In this document: one piece after another, positions 23,983 to 32,959 of the stretch | How positions within the stretch are numbered: the first letter of the stretch is position 1 | How the letters are laid out: the number at the start of each line of letters is the position of its first letter | Assembly: GCA_964374035.1 (NCBI GenBank) | Contig: CAYJWY010000002.1 | Location: forward strand, 1 to 50,588 | Direction of reading: 5' to 3' | DNA: 50,588 nt | Origin: CALRGL01 sp964374035 | GTDB lineage: Bacteria; Patescibacteriota; Patescibacteriia; UBA9934; GWF2-40-263 | Notes under the pieces: model-generated | Database searches by the model: none | What the model was told of the DNA's origin: nothing | The model's input: only the letters and a program-made list of their open reading frames with translations | Made by a program: the position numbers and the translations under genes

Positions 23983-26647
23983 CAGCTTTTTCGCGAGCCA
24001 CGGCCTGTGCCGTGATCGTAATTTCCCCTTGTTTGGCTCCAATGGTGACGATGGAATCCTCAGAAACCTCGCCCGTGACGATCTTCATGGCGAGGCCATC
24101 TAGGATCTCAGACTGAATCACGCGCTTGAGCGGTCGCGCGCCGTAGGAAGGATCGTACCCCTTTTCAGCGAGCAGTTTTTTTGCAGGCTCAGAGATGCGG
24201 AGCGTGATTCCGCGTTGTTTCATCAGACGTGCTGAAACGATACGCAACTGCATCTCAACGATGTCTGCGATGTTTTGTTCATTGAGCGAGTGAAAGATGA
24301 TGACGTCGTCGATGCGGTTGAGAAATTCAGGGCGGAAGTAATCCTTGAGCATGCCCATGATCTGCACGCGCGTCGCTTCGTCGCCTGTACGATCGTGCAT
24401 CTCACTATTGAAGCCCATTTCCTCCATCCTTGATCCTGAACTCAAAATCAAATCAGAACCGATGTTACTCGTCATGATGATGACCGTGTTTTTGAAATTC
24501 ACTTTGCGACCCTTCGCGTCTGTGAGATGTCCGTCGTCGAGAATCTGCAACAAGATGTTGAACGTGTCCGGATGTGCCTTCTCGATTTCGTCGAAAAGAA
24601 GAACGCTGTACGGTTTGCGTCGAACAATTTCTGTAAGCTGTCCGCCTTCATCATAACCGACGTATCCGGGAGGGGAGCCGAGGATCTTTGAAATCGAGTG
24701 CTTCTCCATGTACTCGGACATATCGAGACGCACGAGCGCAGACTCGTCGTTAAACATAAACTCGGCAAGCGTGCGCGCGAGTTCGGTTTTTCCAACACCG
24801 GTAGGTCCAAGAAAAATAAACGAACCGATCGGTCGATGCTCTTCACCGATGCCGGCGCGAGATCGACGAAGCGCGTTGGACACCGCCTTAATAGCCTCCT
24901 CCTGTCCCACAAGTCGTTTCGTGAGTTCATCTTCCATGCGAGCAAGCTTTTCCATTTCCGACTCGAGCATTTTTGAAACCGGAACGTGCGTCCAGCGCGC
25001 GACAACGGTTGCGACATCTTCTTCACCGATCACGCCCTTGAGCAGTCCACGCTCGGCTTGGAGTTGTGTGAGCGCTTTCTCCGCATCGCGTAATTTTATT
25101 TCTTGCGCGGGAATTTTTCCGTAACGAATCTCCGCAACCTTCTCAAGATCACCGCGTCGTTCCTCAAGCTCAGCCTCGGCGCGGAGTCGATCGATTGCGG
25201 CTTTCACCTCCTGCAGGGTCGCAATCTTTTCCTTCTCGTTTTTCCACCGCGCCTCCAGTCCTCCGGCGGATTCACGAAGATCCGCAAGTTGCTTTTCGAT
25301 TTCTCCCAGGCGTGCGCGCGAATCCTTGTCGTCTTCTTTTTGCAATGCCTTCTGTTCGATTTCCAGGCGCATGATGTCGCGCTTAAACACGTCGAGTTCC
25401 TCAGGCATCGAGTCGATTTGCATGCGTAAAGCCGACGCGGCCTCATCGATCAAATCGACCGCTTTGTCAGGTAGAAATCGTTCTGTGATGTAACGATGCG
25501 AAAGTTGCGCGGCCGCAACAATCGCCGGATCGCTGATGCGAACGCCGTGGTGTAACTCGTACTTTTCCTTGATTCCACGCAAGATCGCGATGGTATCCTC
25601 GACACTTGGTTCTTCAACGACCACGGGTTGAAAACGGCGTTCAAGCGCTTGATCTTTTTCAATGTGCTTTTGATATTCCTTCAAGGTGGTTGCCCCAATC
25701 GCGCGTAGCTTTCCTCGAGCAAGCGCCGGCTTCAACATATTGGACGCATCGAGCGATCCGCCTTCCGTGGTTCCCGCACCGACAAGGGTATGCAACTCAT
25801 CAATAAATAAAATCATGCGGCCGTGCGCGTCTTCGATTTCTTTGACAACGGCTTTCAATCGATCTTCAAACTCTCCGCGATACTTTGTTCCCGCAACCAT
25901 CGATCCGATATCAAGGGTGATGATCGTCTTGTCACGCAGGAGTTCCGGCACATCGCCTGACGCAATACGTTGCGCAAGCCCTTCAACGATCGCGGTCTTT
26001 CCCACACCGGCCTCTCCGATTAAAACCGGATTATTTTTTGTACGACGTGAAAGCACTTGCATCACGCGACGGATCTCACTATCGCGCCCGATGATGGGAT
26101 CGATCTCGCCGCGCCGCGCGCTTTGTGTGAGATCGAAACCGTATTTCTGCAGGGCCTGATAGCGTGACTCCGGCTCTGGTGAATCCACTCGTTGCGTACC
26201 ACGGATATCTTTGAGCGCAACCATCACCTTGTCTTCGTCGATGTCGTATGTTTTTAACAAACGACCAATCGCTTTGTTTGTGATCAATCCCAAAAACAAA
26301 TGCTCCGTCGAAATAAAATCATCCTTAAACGTCTTCGATTTTTTGTGCGCATTCGATAGCACGGTGGCCATCTGCTGACTCATGAAAATCTGTGCAACGC
26401 CACCCGTTCCGGGAAAGCCGTGCTGTTGAACGGGAAGGGAATTGAGAATCTCTTCAATCTCGTTGCGCAGTTCAGCCTTCAGTGGCGAGACTTTGTCGAC
26501 GATCGATGTGACAACACCGTCATCTTGTGCCATCAGCGCCGCAAGAAGATGAATCGGCTCGAGCGCCTGCTGACCATGTTCAACGGCAATACCATGAGCC
26601 ATCTGCAAAGCCTCCTGAGATTTCAAGGTAAAGTTATTGGGCATCAT
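23975..26647 (-). CDS. clpB: ClpB disaggregase
   Basis: A Hsp100 chaperone of 890 residues that refolds aggregated proteins with DnaK. The N-domain begins NNFTLKSQEALQMAHGIA. NBD1 has Walker A GEAGVGKTAIVE and Walker B MILFIDELHTL. The long middle coiled coil (about 380-510, rich in Glu, Lys and Leu) marks ClpB and not ClpA or ClpC. NBD2 has GPTGVGKTELAR and the ClpB-type SEYMEKHSISKILGSPPGYVG. The reading frame stays open to 26740, but those codons run into a palindromic element, so I chose ATG 26647 (ATG 26644 is equally possible). No CIRCE element is visible upstream. Confidence 0.95.
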   Translation of the reverse strand: MMPNNFTLKSQEALQMAHGIAVEHGQQALEPIHLLAALMAQDDGVVTSIVDKVSPLKAELRNEIEEILNSLPVQQHGFPGTGGVAQIFMSQQMATVLSNAHKKSKTFKDDFISTEHLFLGLITNKAIGRLLKTYDIDEDKVMVALKDIRGTQRVDSPEPESRYQALQKYGFDLTQSARRGEIDPIIGRDSEIRRVMQVLSRRTKNNPVLIGEAGVGKTAIVEGLAQRIASGDVPELLRDKTIITLDIGSMVAGTKYRGEFEDRLKAVVKEIEDAHGRMILFIDELHTLVGAGTTEGGSLDASNMLKPALARGKLRAIGATTLKEYQKHIEKDQALERRFQPVVVEEPSVEDTIAILRGIKEKYELHHGVRISDPAIVAAAQLSHRYITERFLPDKAVDLIDEAASALRMQIDSMPEELDVFKRDIMRLEIEQKALQKEDDKDSRARLGEIEKQLADLRESAGGLEARWKNEKEKIATLQEVKAAIDRLRAEAELEERRGDLEKVAEIRYGKIPAQEIKLRDAEKALTQLQAERGLLKGVIGEEDVATVVARWTHVPVSKMLESEMEKLARMEDELTKRLVGQEEAIKAVSNALRRSRAGIGEEHRPIGSFIFLGPTGVGKTELARTLAEFMFNDESALVRLDMSEYMEKHSISKILGSPPGYVGYDEGGQLTEIVRRKPYSVLLFDEIEKAHPDTFNILLQILDDGHLTDAKGRKVNFKNTVIIMTSNIGSDLILSSGSRMEEMGFNSEMHDRTGDEATRVQIMGMLKDYFRPEFLNRIDDVIIFHSLNEQNIADIVEMQLRIVSARLMKQRGITLRISEPAKKLLAEKGYDPSYGARPLKRVIQSEILDGLAMKIVTGEVSEDSIVTIGAKQGEITITAQAVAREKAVV

Positions 26648-26677
26648 AAAAATGGGGTTAACAGTCTCTAAATACTC

Positions 26678-26791
26678 CCTGAGCCCGTCGAAGGGGAATG
26701 CGGTTGCGGCCTTCGACCACACTCCGCGCGCCGTCGCCATAGCGCTTTGGCGCGTCGGTGACTAAAGCTTCGAGTGGCGAGCAGGCTCAGG
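26678..26791. repeat. Palindromic intergenic element, CCTGAGCC ends
   Basis: A 114-bp element between divergent clpB and the wecG-like gene. Its ends are CCTGAGCC (26678-26685) and GGCTCAGG (26784-26791). Inside lie CGCGCC/GGCGCG and GCCA-AGCGCT-TGGC palindromes and TCGAAG/CTTCGA boxes. The outer text CCTGAGCCCGTCGAAGG resembles a dispersed repeat that I recall from many unrelated genomes. Confidence 0.6.
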
Positions 26792-26808
26792 CGATATTGT
26801 TCGTTCTA

Positions 26809-26817
26809 TGGTACCAT
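26809..26817 (+). promoter_or_regulatory. Extended -10 promoter of the wecG-like gene
   Basis: TGGTACCAT (TGnTAnnnT) ends 11 nt before the ATG at 26829. It overlaps the earlier in-frame ATG at 26808, which therefore cannot be the start if this promoter is used. Confidence 0.45.
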
Positions 26818-26828
26818 TTTTTCTATCT

Positions 26829-27644
26829 ATGCGACACATGATTTTTGCCACCCCTGTTGATGATTTTTCCTTAGACGAAGTGCGGCAGAGGATTCAATCG
26901 TGGTTGAACGATGGTCGTGGCAAGGTGATCGCGACACTAAACCCCGAGTTCATACTGCTTGCTCGCGAGAACGAAGCATTCCACGGCTTGCTGTCGCGCG
27001 CGGATCTTTGCGTTGCTGATGGGGTGGGGTTGCGCTTCGCCGTTTCTGCGTTAACGGACGAGGTGCTTGTGCATCGACACACAGGCGTTGATTTGGTTCA
27101 AGTCATTTGCGAGCTCGCTTCACAGTCAGCCTCGCGAGTCCTGTTACTCGGCGGTGCCATGGCAATGGCTGATCGTGCACGCACGATAGTGCTTGGTGAG
27201 CATCCGACGCTCTCACTGTCGTCCATTGACCCTGGGATTGTTCAGGGTGATGCAAGTAATGTCACGATTGCAGGCGAACTGATCGAACGCATTGGTCAGA
27301 TGCATCCAGATGTGCTCATCGTTGCGCTTGGCCAGGGGAAACAAGAGCGGTTCATTCGTCAAATCCTCGATCTGATTCCAGAAATCCGACTCGCCATCGG
27401 CGTTGGCGGCGCGTTTGAGACAATCGCTGGATCCAAACCTCGAGCCCCGCTCGTATTTCGTCGTTCCGGCTTCGAGTGGTTGTGGCGCCTTATGATCGAA
27501 CCAAGTCGTTTCCACCGCATTGTTCGTGCGTCCTTTGTCTTTCCACTCGTCGTTATTTCCGCTACACTGAGGCAACACCGGTTTCTTAAAGCGGTTAAAC
27601 ATACCTTGCCGGAATTATGGAAACAACTCACAAACAAGTCGTAA
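26829..27644 (+). CDS. WecG/TagA/CpsF family glycosyltransferase
   Basis: A 271-residue GT26-type glycosyltransferase that adds a sugar, often N-acetylmannosamine or its uronate, to a lipid-linked carrier. Motifs include VIATLNPEFILLARENEAF, LCVADGVGLRFA with the catalytic Asp, the Rossmann-like RVLLLGGAMAM, and VALGQGKQERFI. The C-terminus RRSGFEWLWRL is typical. The start is set at 26829 from promoter spacing. It overlaps gltX by 28 bp, an unusual partner, and no other polysaccharide genes lie next to it. Confidence 0.88.
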   Translation: MRHMIFATPVDDFSLDEVRQRIQSWLNDGRGKVIATLNPEFILLARENEAFHGLLSRADLCVADGVGLRFAVSALTDEVLVHRHTGVDLVQVICELASQSASRVLLLGGAMAMADRARTIVLGEHPTLSLSSIDPGIVQGDASNVTIAGELIERIGQMHPDVLIVALGQGKQERFIRQILDLIPEIRLAIGVGGAFETIAGSKPRAPLVFRRSGFEWLWRLMIEPSRFHRIVRASFVFPLVVISATLRQHRFLKAVKHTLPELWKQLTNKS

Positions 27645-29098
27645 CAAGATTTCCGCCGTCGCCCACAGGCTTTCTTCATGTGGGTTCGCTCAGAACGGCG
27701 CTCTACAACTACTTGCTTGCTCGCAAACACGGCGGCAAGTTCATGATCCGTGTCGAGGACACGGACCGCGAGCGACTCGTTGAAGGTGCGGTCGAGGGTT
27801 TGATTCGCGTACTGGAAGTCATGGGACTCGACTACGATGAGGGACCGATCGTTGTCGATGGAAAACTGTCAGAAAAAGGGGAACATGGTCCATACACGCA
27901 ATCGGCGCGACTCGACATCTATCGGCGCTACGTCGACATCCTTATCAATGCCGGGCATGCCTATTACTGTTTTTGCTCGAAGGAGCGACTCGAATCAGTG
28001 CGAACACAACAACAGCTCGCAAAACTTCCGACCAAATACGATCGAACATGTTGCAAACGTTCCGATGCAGACGTCGGCTCGAAACTTGAAAGCGGTGAGG
28101 CGCACGTGATTCGCATGAGAATTCCGGAAGGGAAGACAACATTTCACGATGAGATTCGCGGTTCCATTTCGATCGATCACAACGAAATCGACGATCAGGT
28201 CCTCATGAAATCAGATGGATTCCCAACCTACCATCTCGCCGTGGTTGTCGACGATCATCTCATGGGCGTCACGCATGTTGTTCGCGGCGAGGAATGGATC
28301 TCATCGGTTCCCAAACACATCATGCTTTATCAGTGGTTTCAGTTTCCCTTGCCTGTCTATGCTCATCTGCCACTCATCTTGAACGCAGACAAATCAAAAC
28401 TCTCGAAGCGTCAAGGTGATGTTGCGGTCGAGGATTATCTAAAAAAGGGTTACTTGCCCGAGGCACTGATCAATTTTGTCGCGCTTCTGGGATTTAATCC
28501 AACAGGCGATCGTGAAATTTATAGCAAACAGGAGCTCACGGAGGCCTTTGATCTTCAGAAAATCAACAAATCAGGCGCTGTCTTCGACATCACAAAGCTT
28601 AACTGGATGAATGCTCAATACATCAAACATCTGTCGCATGAACAGCTCGTTCATGCTTGCAGAGCATTTGTTTTGCAAAACACCATTGATGACGAATTAC
28701 TTTCAAAAATCGTTTTCGTCGAACGGGGACGTATGGAGCGTCTTGACGAAATCAATGCAAGAATTCAGCCCTACCTTCACCTTGCCGTCTATGAACCCTC
28801 AATCGTTGTGTGGAAAAAGTCCGATGTTGACGACGCAAAGATCCAGTTAGAAGGCCTTCTTGAGTTGATCCGTGGACTCGCGGATGATGTGATGGAATCA
28901 CTTGTGTTGATTGAAGGTGCGATAAAGGAGTATATTGAGAGTAAACATTTACAAAATGGCAATGTGTTATGGCCATTGCGTAGCGCGCTCAGCGGTTGTG
29001 TGCAATCCGCAAGCCCCTTTGAACTTCTCTGGGTTCTTGGAAAAGCGGAATCGCTAGCTCGAATCACGTTTGCCATCAATCTTCTTGCAAAAAAATGA
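27617..29098 (+). CDS. gltX: Glutamyl-tRNA synthetase
   Basis: A 493-residue class I synthetase. RFPPSPTGFLHVGSLRTALYN contains the HIGH-equivalent HVGS, and KLSKRQGD is the KMSKS loop. A Cys/His cluster (CFCSK then CC) lies in the zinc-type insert at about 115-140. The C-terminal anticodon domain is helical. In lineages without GlnRS it may be non-discriminating; no gatCAB lies in the window. It overlaps the glycosyltransferase by 28 bp and the next gene by 4 bp. Confidence 0.95.
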   Translation: METTHKQVVTRFPPSPTGFLHVGSLRTALYNYLLARKHGGKFMIRVEDTDRERLVEGAVEGLIRVLEVMGLDYDEGPIVVDGKLSEKGEHGPYTQSARLDIYRRYVDILINAGHAYYCFCSKERLESVRTQQQLAKLPTKYDRTCCKRSDADVGSKLESGEAHVIRMRIPEGKTTFHDEIRGSISIDHNEIDDQVLMKSDGFPTYHLAVVVDDHLMGVTHVVRGEEWISSVPKHIMLYQWFQFPLPVYAHLPLILNADKSKLSKRQGDVAVEDYLKKGYLPEALINFVALLGFNPTGDREIYSKQELTEAFDLQKINKSGAVFDITKLNWMNAQYIKHLSHEQLVHACRAFVLQNTIDDELLSKIVFVERGRMERLDEINARIQPYLHLAVYEPSIVVWKKSDVDDAKIQLEGLLELIRGLADDVMESLVLIEGAIKEYIESKHLQNGNVLWPLRSALSGCVQSASPFELLWVLGKAESLARITFAINLLAKK

Positions 29099-30306
29099 GG
29101 ATATTCAACTTTCATCGATATACGGCAATGGTTCTTGTGATCATGCTTTTTCTCGTAAGCATTCCATTTGGAATTGTTCGGGCTGATAAGATGAATCGTT
29201 CTGACGACATCAATGCCCTCAATCAAACGATCGAGGAGAAAAAGGGGAGTATTGAACAAATCGAGCGACAAATTGAGGAATACGAGAAAAAAATCAAAAA
29301 AAAGTCATCAGAAAAAATTTCGCTTATAATGGAACTTGAGTTGATTCAAAACAGAATCGCAAAAACAGAACTTGATATTGAACAAACAAATACCGAGGTT
29401 GAGCTGGTTTATGCCCAGTTGCGTCTGCTTGAAAAAGAGCTTGAGAAGATTGAAGTAAACATCGATCAGAGCCGCGAACATATTTCCGGTATTCTTAGAG
29501 AAATTCAGATCAACGATCATGCCGTTCCGCTACAAATTTTGTTCGCTACGGAGTCGTTTTCTCAATTTTTTGATCAAGTCGACCAACTTGAAACGATCAA
29601 CGCCGACTTGCAAACAGCCATAAAAACAATGAAGGCATCGCGTGCCATGTTGGAGGAAAAAAAGACATCGCAAGAAGCGAAGTTTGGTCAACTCAATGCG
29701 TTGCAAATAAGCCTTGAGCGAGAGATTGATGTCCTGAATAACTCAACAAAAGCCAAAGAAATCCTGATTTCGCAAACACAAAAATCAGAGGCGGAGTTTC
29801 AGGTCTTCCTGCGTGAATTGAAACAGGAACAGCAGTATATCGATCAACAAATCAATGCTCTTCAATTGGAGATTGAAGATAAGCTGTCCGCATCAGATGA
29901 AGTAGGGGATAGCAGTGTCCTTTCCTGGCCGATGGATACCAACAGGGGTGTGAGCGCTTATTTCCAGGATCCAACGTACCCGTTTCGCTATCTCTTTGAA
30001 CACTCCGGCATCGATCTTCCGGCGAGTACCGGTACACCGGTCAAGGCTGTCGCTCCCGGCTATGTCGCCTGGACAAAAAAAGGTCGTCAGTACGGAAATT
30101 ATGTCATGATCATTCACGCAAACGGTGTTGCCACGTTGTATGCGCATTTATCACGCATTGACGTGCAAGCAGATGAATTCGTTTCCAGAGGCAAGATCAT
30201 TGGCGGCGTTGGAAGCACCGGGCTTTCAACAGGACCTCACCTGCACCTTGAGGTGCGTAAAAACGGCATTCCTACCAACCCACTCAATTACCTTATTGCC
30301 CGATAG
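29095..30306 (+). CDS. M23 (LytM) peptidase with coiled coil, EnvC-like
   Basis: A 403-residue exported protein. After a signal peptide (about 1-30) comes a long coiled coil (about 35-270, Glu/Lys/Gln/Ile heptads). The M23/LytM domain (about 280-403) follows, with FEHSGIDLPAS, LYAHLSRI and GPHLHLEVRKNG. The zinc ligands are His of HSGID with its Asp and the second His of HLH, so it looks catalytically competent, unlike E. coli EnvC. It would cut cell-wall peptide bridges or activate an amidase at division. It overlaps gltX by 4 bp. Its coding sequence is more A/T-rich than its neighbours. Confidence 0.9.
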   Translation: MRIFNFHRYTAMVLVIMLFLVSIPFGIVRADKMNRSDDINALNQTIEEKKGSIEQIERQIEEYEKKIKKKSSEKISLIMELELIQNRIAKTELDIEQTNTEVELVYAQLRLLEKELEKIEVNIDQSREHISGILREIQINDHAVPLQILFATESFSQFFDQVDQLETINADLQTAIKTMKASRAMLEEKKTSQEAKFGQLNALQISLEREIDVLNNSTKAKEILISQTQKSEAEFQVFLRELKQEQQYIDQQINALQLEIEDKLSASDEVGDSSVLSWPMDTNRGVSAYFQDPTYPFRYLFEHSGIDLPASTGTPVKAVAPGYVAWTKKGRQYGNYVMIIHANGVATLYAHLSRIDVQADEFVSRGKIIGGVGSTGLSTGPHLHLEVRKNGIPTNPLNYLIAR

Positions 30307-30307
30307 T

Positions 30308-30514
30308 ATGAATCTTGAAAACATCATCAAAGGAATAGGATGGGTATTTACATTGACGCCCATTGTCGTCTTTATCGGAATAGGCGTTGTGATGATCAAA
30401 GGAGCGATGAAGGACGATGAGTTGGTTCGTTCGCTTGTCCTGTTGGCAATCGGGATTTTCTTCATCGGTGTCATCTTGCTTCTGCTCATCTATCTCACAC
30501 GCCTCTTTACCTGA
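30308..30514 (+). CDS. Small two-helix membrane protein
   Basis: A 68-residue frame starting 1 bp after the peptidase stop: MNLENIIKGIGWVF, a first hydrophobic helix (about 11-32), a charged turn KGAMKDDELVR, and a second helix (about 42-65). It is longer upstream in the same frame, but those codons overlap the peptidase. Tight coupling suggests an accessory subunit of the cell-wall enzyme. Unknown family. Confidence 0.6.
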   Translation: MNLENIIKGIGWVFTLTPIVVFIGIGVVMIKGAMKDDELVRSLVLLAIGIFFIGVILLLLIYLTRLFT

Positions 30515-30612
30515 GTGAGAAGCTCTTGTGAAACGCTTGCCACAGGGGAGAGGCTATGCGAGTTTTGTGAGAAAGATAATGTGTCGCACAATAAATCTTC
30601 TACGACGCATGT

Positions 30613-30656
30613 GCAAAGCCTGGCTTACACGCGTGTATGCCAGGCTTTGTTTTTTT
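30613..30656 (+). terminator. Strong intrinsic terminator
   Basis: An 11-bp perfect stem CAAAGCCTGGC/GCCAGGCTTTG (30614-30624 with 30639-30649) is followed by seven T residues. It closes the wecG-gltX-M23 transcript. Confidence 0.9.
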
Positions 30657-30985
30657 GGCTTAACTGCGGCCTTTTTAAATGCGCTATTAGCGTTTTAGAG
30701 GTATCCCAGTACCTGTGGGTTTAGTTACCGCACAACGATTTTGAGGCTTAACGTAGGCTTAAAACGACCTGGGTCCAACACCTGTGTTTTCATCTGTGTA
30801 CAGTTCGTGGTTCGTTATCGTTAGCCATGGGCTTTAACCTGAGTTCGATCGAACCGCATCCAGGTTTAAGCCTTGGACTGCTGGGGAATTCGATTCAGAT
30901 TCAATAAGCGTTCATGTCCCCTGTGATCTCGACTGTGGCAAGAATGCTTACTATTTTACGACACAAAACAGGACAGGCGATGAGA
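30657..30985. other. Structured non-coding region
   Basis: I see no gene in these 329 bp. It contains two direct AGGCTTAA copies 11 bp apart (30744 and 30755). A 12-bp hairpin, GGCTTTAACCTG (30830-30841) with CAGGTTTAAGCC (30861-30872), has one mismatch; its loop carries the perfect 12-bp palindrome GTTCGATCGAAC (30843-30854). It lies between a terminator on plus and the end of ftsQ on minus. A non-coding RNA or a repeat relic is possible; I found no match to tmRNA, SRP RNA, RNase P RNA or a tRNA. Confidence 0.4.
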
Positions 30986-31810
30986 TCACTGGAAATACAC
31001 ATGATCTCCGAATCGAAGGTCAATGTAGTTGAGACGTGCCACGTCGGGAACTTTGTCGCGCAAGATGATTTGAAGGCGCTCAGCCTGCGCAACAATGTCC
31101 CCTGTTGCGTCGAAGAGGATCTCATAACCCTGCTGAGTCTCGACGCCCATCCACTTGCCTGCCACACGATCGATCTGTGTGTTCTGAATCGCGATCTGTT
31201 GTTTGGTGAGTTGCTCGTGAAACAAAAGAATGTTTTCGACTTCTTGCTTGGTCATCACACGCGCACCGATTGACACAGGTGTGTTGTTGCGATCAACGAA
31301 GATGGGAAGGTCCAACATGTCTTCTGTGGCAACGTCTCGAACAATGGTTCCCTCCAAATCAACGACGTATTGTTTTGTTGCTGTTTGCCAAATAACGATC
31401 GAATCCTTTTCAACAACACCGATGTGCAGTGTTTGATCTTCAAGCCGAAGTGTGAGCGATTCAAACGCGAATGTTGACCTCAGCTGTTTTTGTAAATCTT
31501 GCTCCTGATACACAAAACGATTTCTGTGATCGAAAACTAAAAGGAACGGCTTGTCGAAATACCTTCGCAACACGTCTTCGAAGACCTTGGTTGAAAAGTA
31601 CTTTGTTCCCTGAACATCCACGTTACGAATCGTAAAGTGATCATTGAACAAAAAACGTGTCGTGAGAATCGTGAGAACAACAAGACCTGCGATGGATAGC
31701 ATCGCTATCTGACGATAGTTGAGTTCTTTCACCTGAAAATACGGATTCCGAAATTTTTGGGAACGGTAAAGTTTCTTTTGAGCATTTCGAAAGTGATTGC
31801 GTTTGGCCAT
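30986..31810 (-). CDS. ftsQ: Cell division protein FtsQ/DivIB
   Basis: A 274-residue bitopic division protein. A basic cytoplasmic N-terminus (about 1-30) is followed by one membrane helix (about 34-53, IAMLSIAGLVVLTILTT). The POTRA domain (about 58-130) begins FTIRNVDVQGTKYFS, and the FtsQ beta domain extends to the end with VVDLEGTIVRDV. FtsQ links early and late divisome proteins. ftsA and ftsZ are not adjacent; it follows alr by 3 bp in the greA operon. Confidence 0.88.
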   Translation of the reverse strand: MAKRNHFRNAQKKLYRSQKFRNPYFQVKELNYRQIAMLSIAGLVVLTILTTRFLFNDHFTIRNVDVQGTKYFSTKVFEDVLRRYFDKPFLLVFDHRNRFVYQEQDLQKQLRSTFAFESLTLRLEDQTLHIGVVEKDSIVIWQTATKQYVVDLEGTIVRDVATEDMLDLPIFVDRNNTPVSIGARVMTKQEVENILLFHEQLTKQQIAIQNTQIDRVAGKWMGVETQQGYEILFDATGDIVAQAERLQIILRDKVPDVARLNYIDLRFGDHVYFQ

Positions 31811-31813
31811 AAC

Positions 31814-32950
31814 TTAAACCACGACACGTGGCAGAGTTGGGTTAATGCGTGCAAGCACTTCGTAACCGATCGTTCCAATCTGCTCAGCCATGTCGTTTAT
31901 CAGAATCTCATGTCTCCCCTCTCGGCCCAGGAGAATCACCTCTTGTCCTTTTTCTGGATTTGGTACTGCCGACACATCGACCATCATCATATTCATACAC
32001 ACTCGACCCACGACCTTGCAACGATAACCGGAAACTAACACCTCACCCTTTGACGAAAAACGTCGATCATAACCGTCGAAGTAGCCCACAGGCAAGACGG
32101 CAATTCGACTGCGTTTTGAAAGCACCTCTGTGAGACCATAACTCACCGGTGTTCCCGCTGGTAGCGATTTAATTTGGGCGATGCGAGTCTTCCACGCAAG
32201 AACTGGCTGAAGATCGATTGCGATTTCTTGTTTACGTGCGGCGCGTTGTGTTTGCTCGGACGGCCACACGCCGTAAAGCGAAATACCGGTGCGCACAAGC
32301 GTTCCGTGTGTGTCGGGATAAAGAATCACCGCCGCGGAACACGCGCAATGAATGTGTTCAGGATGCAGTCCGAAATCCTGGGCCGCCTTGACCGCCTGTG
32401 TGAATCGACCAAATTGCGCTGAGGCGTATTCGGGCGTATCAGCGTCTTCAATCGTTGCGAAATGTGTCGAGAGTCCTGAGAGCACGAGATGCTTACTTCC
32501 GTTGAATAGCTGTAGAAGCACAGACAAGTCTTCCTCGAGAACACCTTGTCTTGAGGTACCTGTTTCAATTTCCAGATGGACAAAGGCCTGAGACGCACTC
32601 TTTGCGGCAGTCGCCTGCAATTCACTGATCCCCTCTTCATCATACATTGTTAACTGAATTTGGTGGTGAATGGCTTCCTCAAATCGATCTGGCAAAGTGA
32701 ATCCCAAAACCAGAATCAGCGCGCTGGGAAAACGTTGTCGCAAATAAATCGCGTCATCGATCGCGTCCACACCAAACGCATCAACGCCGGCGCGTCCGGC
32801 AATGTGGGAAATCTCGCTCAGACCGTGCCCGTATGCGTTCGCTTTCACAATCGCACAAAATCGCGCTCCATGGGAAATGGAACGCAGATGTTGGATATTA
32901 CTCATGAGCGCGCGCTCACTGATTTCGATCCAGGTTCGATCTTGTCTCAC
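31814..32950 (-). CDS. alr: Alanine racemase
   Basis: A 378-residue PLP enzyme that makes D-alanine for peptidoglycan. The PLP lysine lies in CAIVKANAYGHG (Lys36), RTGISLYGVWPS is a typical PLP-phosphate contact, and the second catalytic Tyr is expected in PVGYFDGYDRR. VGRVCMNMMMVDVS is the dimer-interface motif. It is coupled to ftsQ downstream, joining wall precursor supply and division. Confidence 0.94.
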   Translation of the reverse strand: MRQDRTWIEISERALMSNIQHLRSISHGARFCAIVKANAYGHGLSEISHIAGRAGVDAFGVDAIDDAIYLRQRFPSALILVLGFTLPDRFEEAIHHQIQLTMYDEEGISELQATAAKSASQAFVHLEIETGTSRQGVLEEDLSVLLQLFNGSKHLVLSGLSTHFATIEDADTPEYASAQFGRFTQAVKAAQDFGLHPEHIHCACSAAVILYPDTHGTLVRTGISLYGVWPSEQTQRAARKQEIAIDLQPVLAWKTRIAQIKSLPAGTPVSYGLTEVLSKRSRIAVLPVGYFDGYDRRFSSKGEVLVSGYRCKVVGRVCMNMMMVDVSAVPNPEKGQEVILLGREGRHEILINDMAEQIGTIGYEVLARINPTLPRVVV

Positions 32951-32959
32951 AACGGAGGA

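Noticed and set aside
26642..26680. CIRCE operator upstream of clpB
   Set aside because: No TTAGCACTC-N9-GAGTGCTAA pattern is present.
26648..26740. N-terminal extension of ClpB
   Set aside because: The codons lie within a palindromic element and before the conserved N-domain start.
30657..30985. tRNA, tmRNA, SRP or RNase P RNA gene
   Set aside because: A TTCGATC string looks T-loop-like, but no cloverleaf or family core sequence could be built around it.
30914..31273. Plus-strand 119-residue frame opposite ftsQ
   Set aside because: Antisense to a well-supported FtsQ gene, with no motif or ribosome site.
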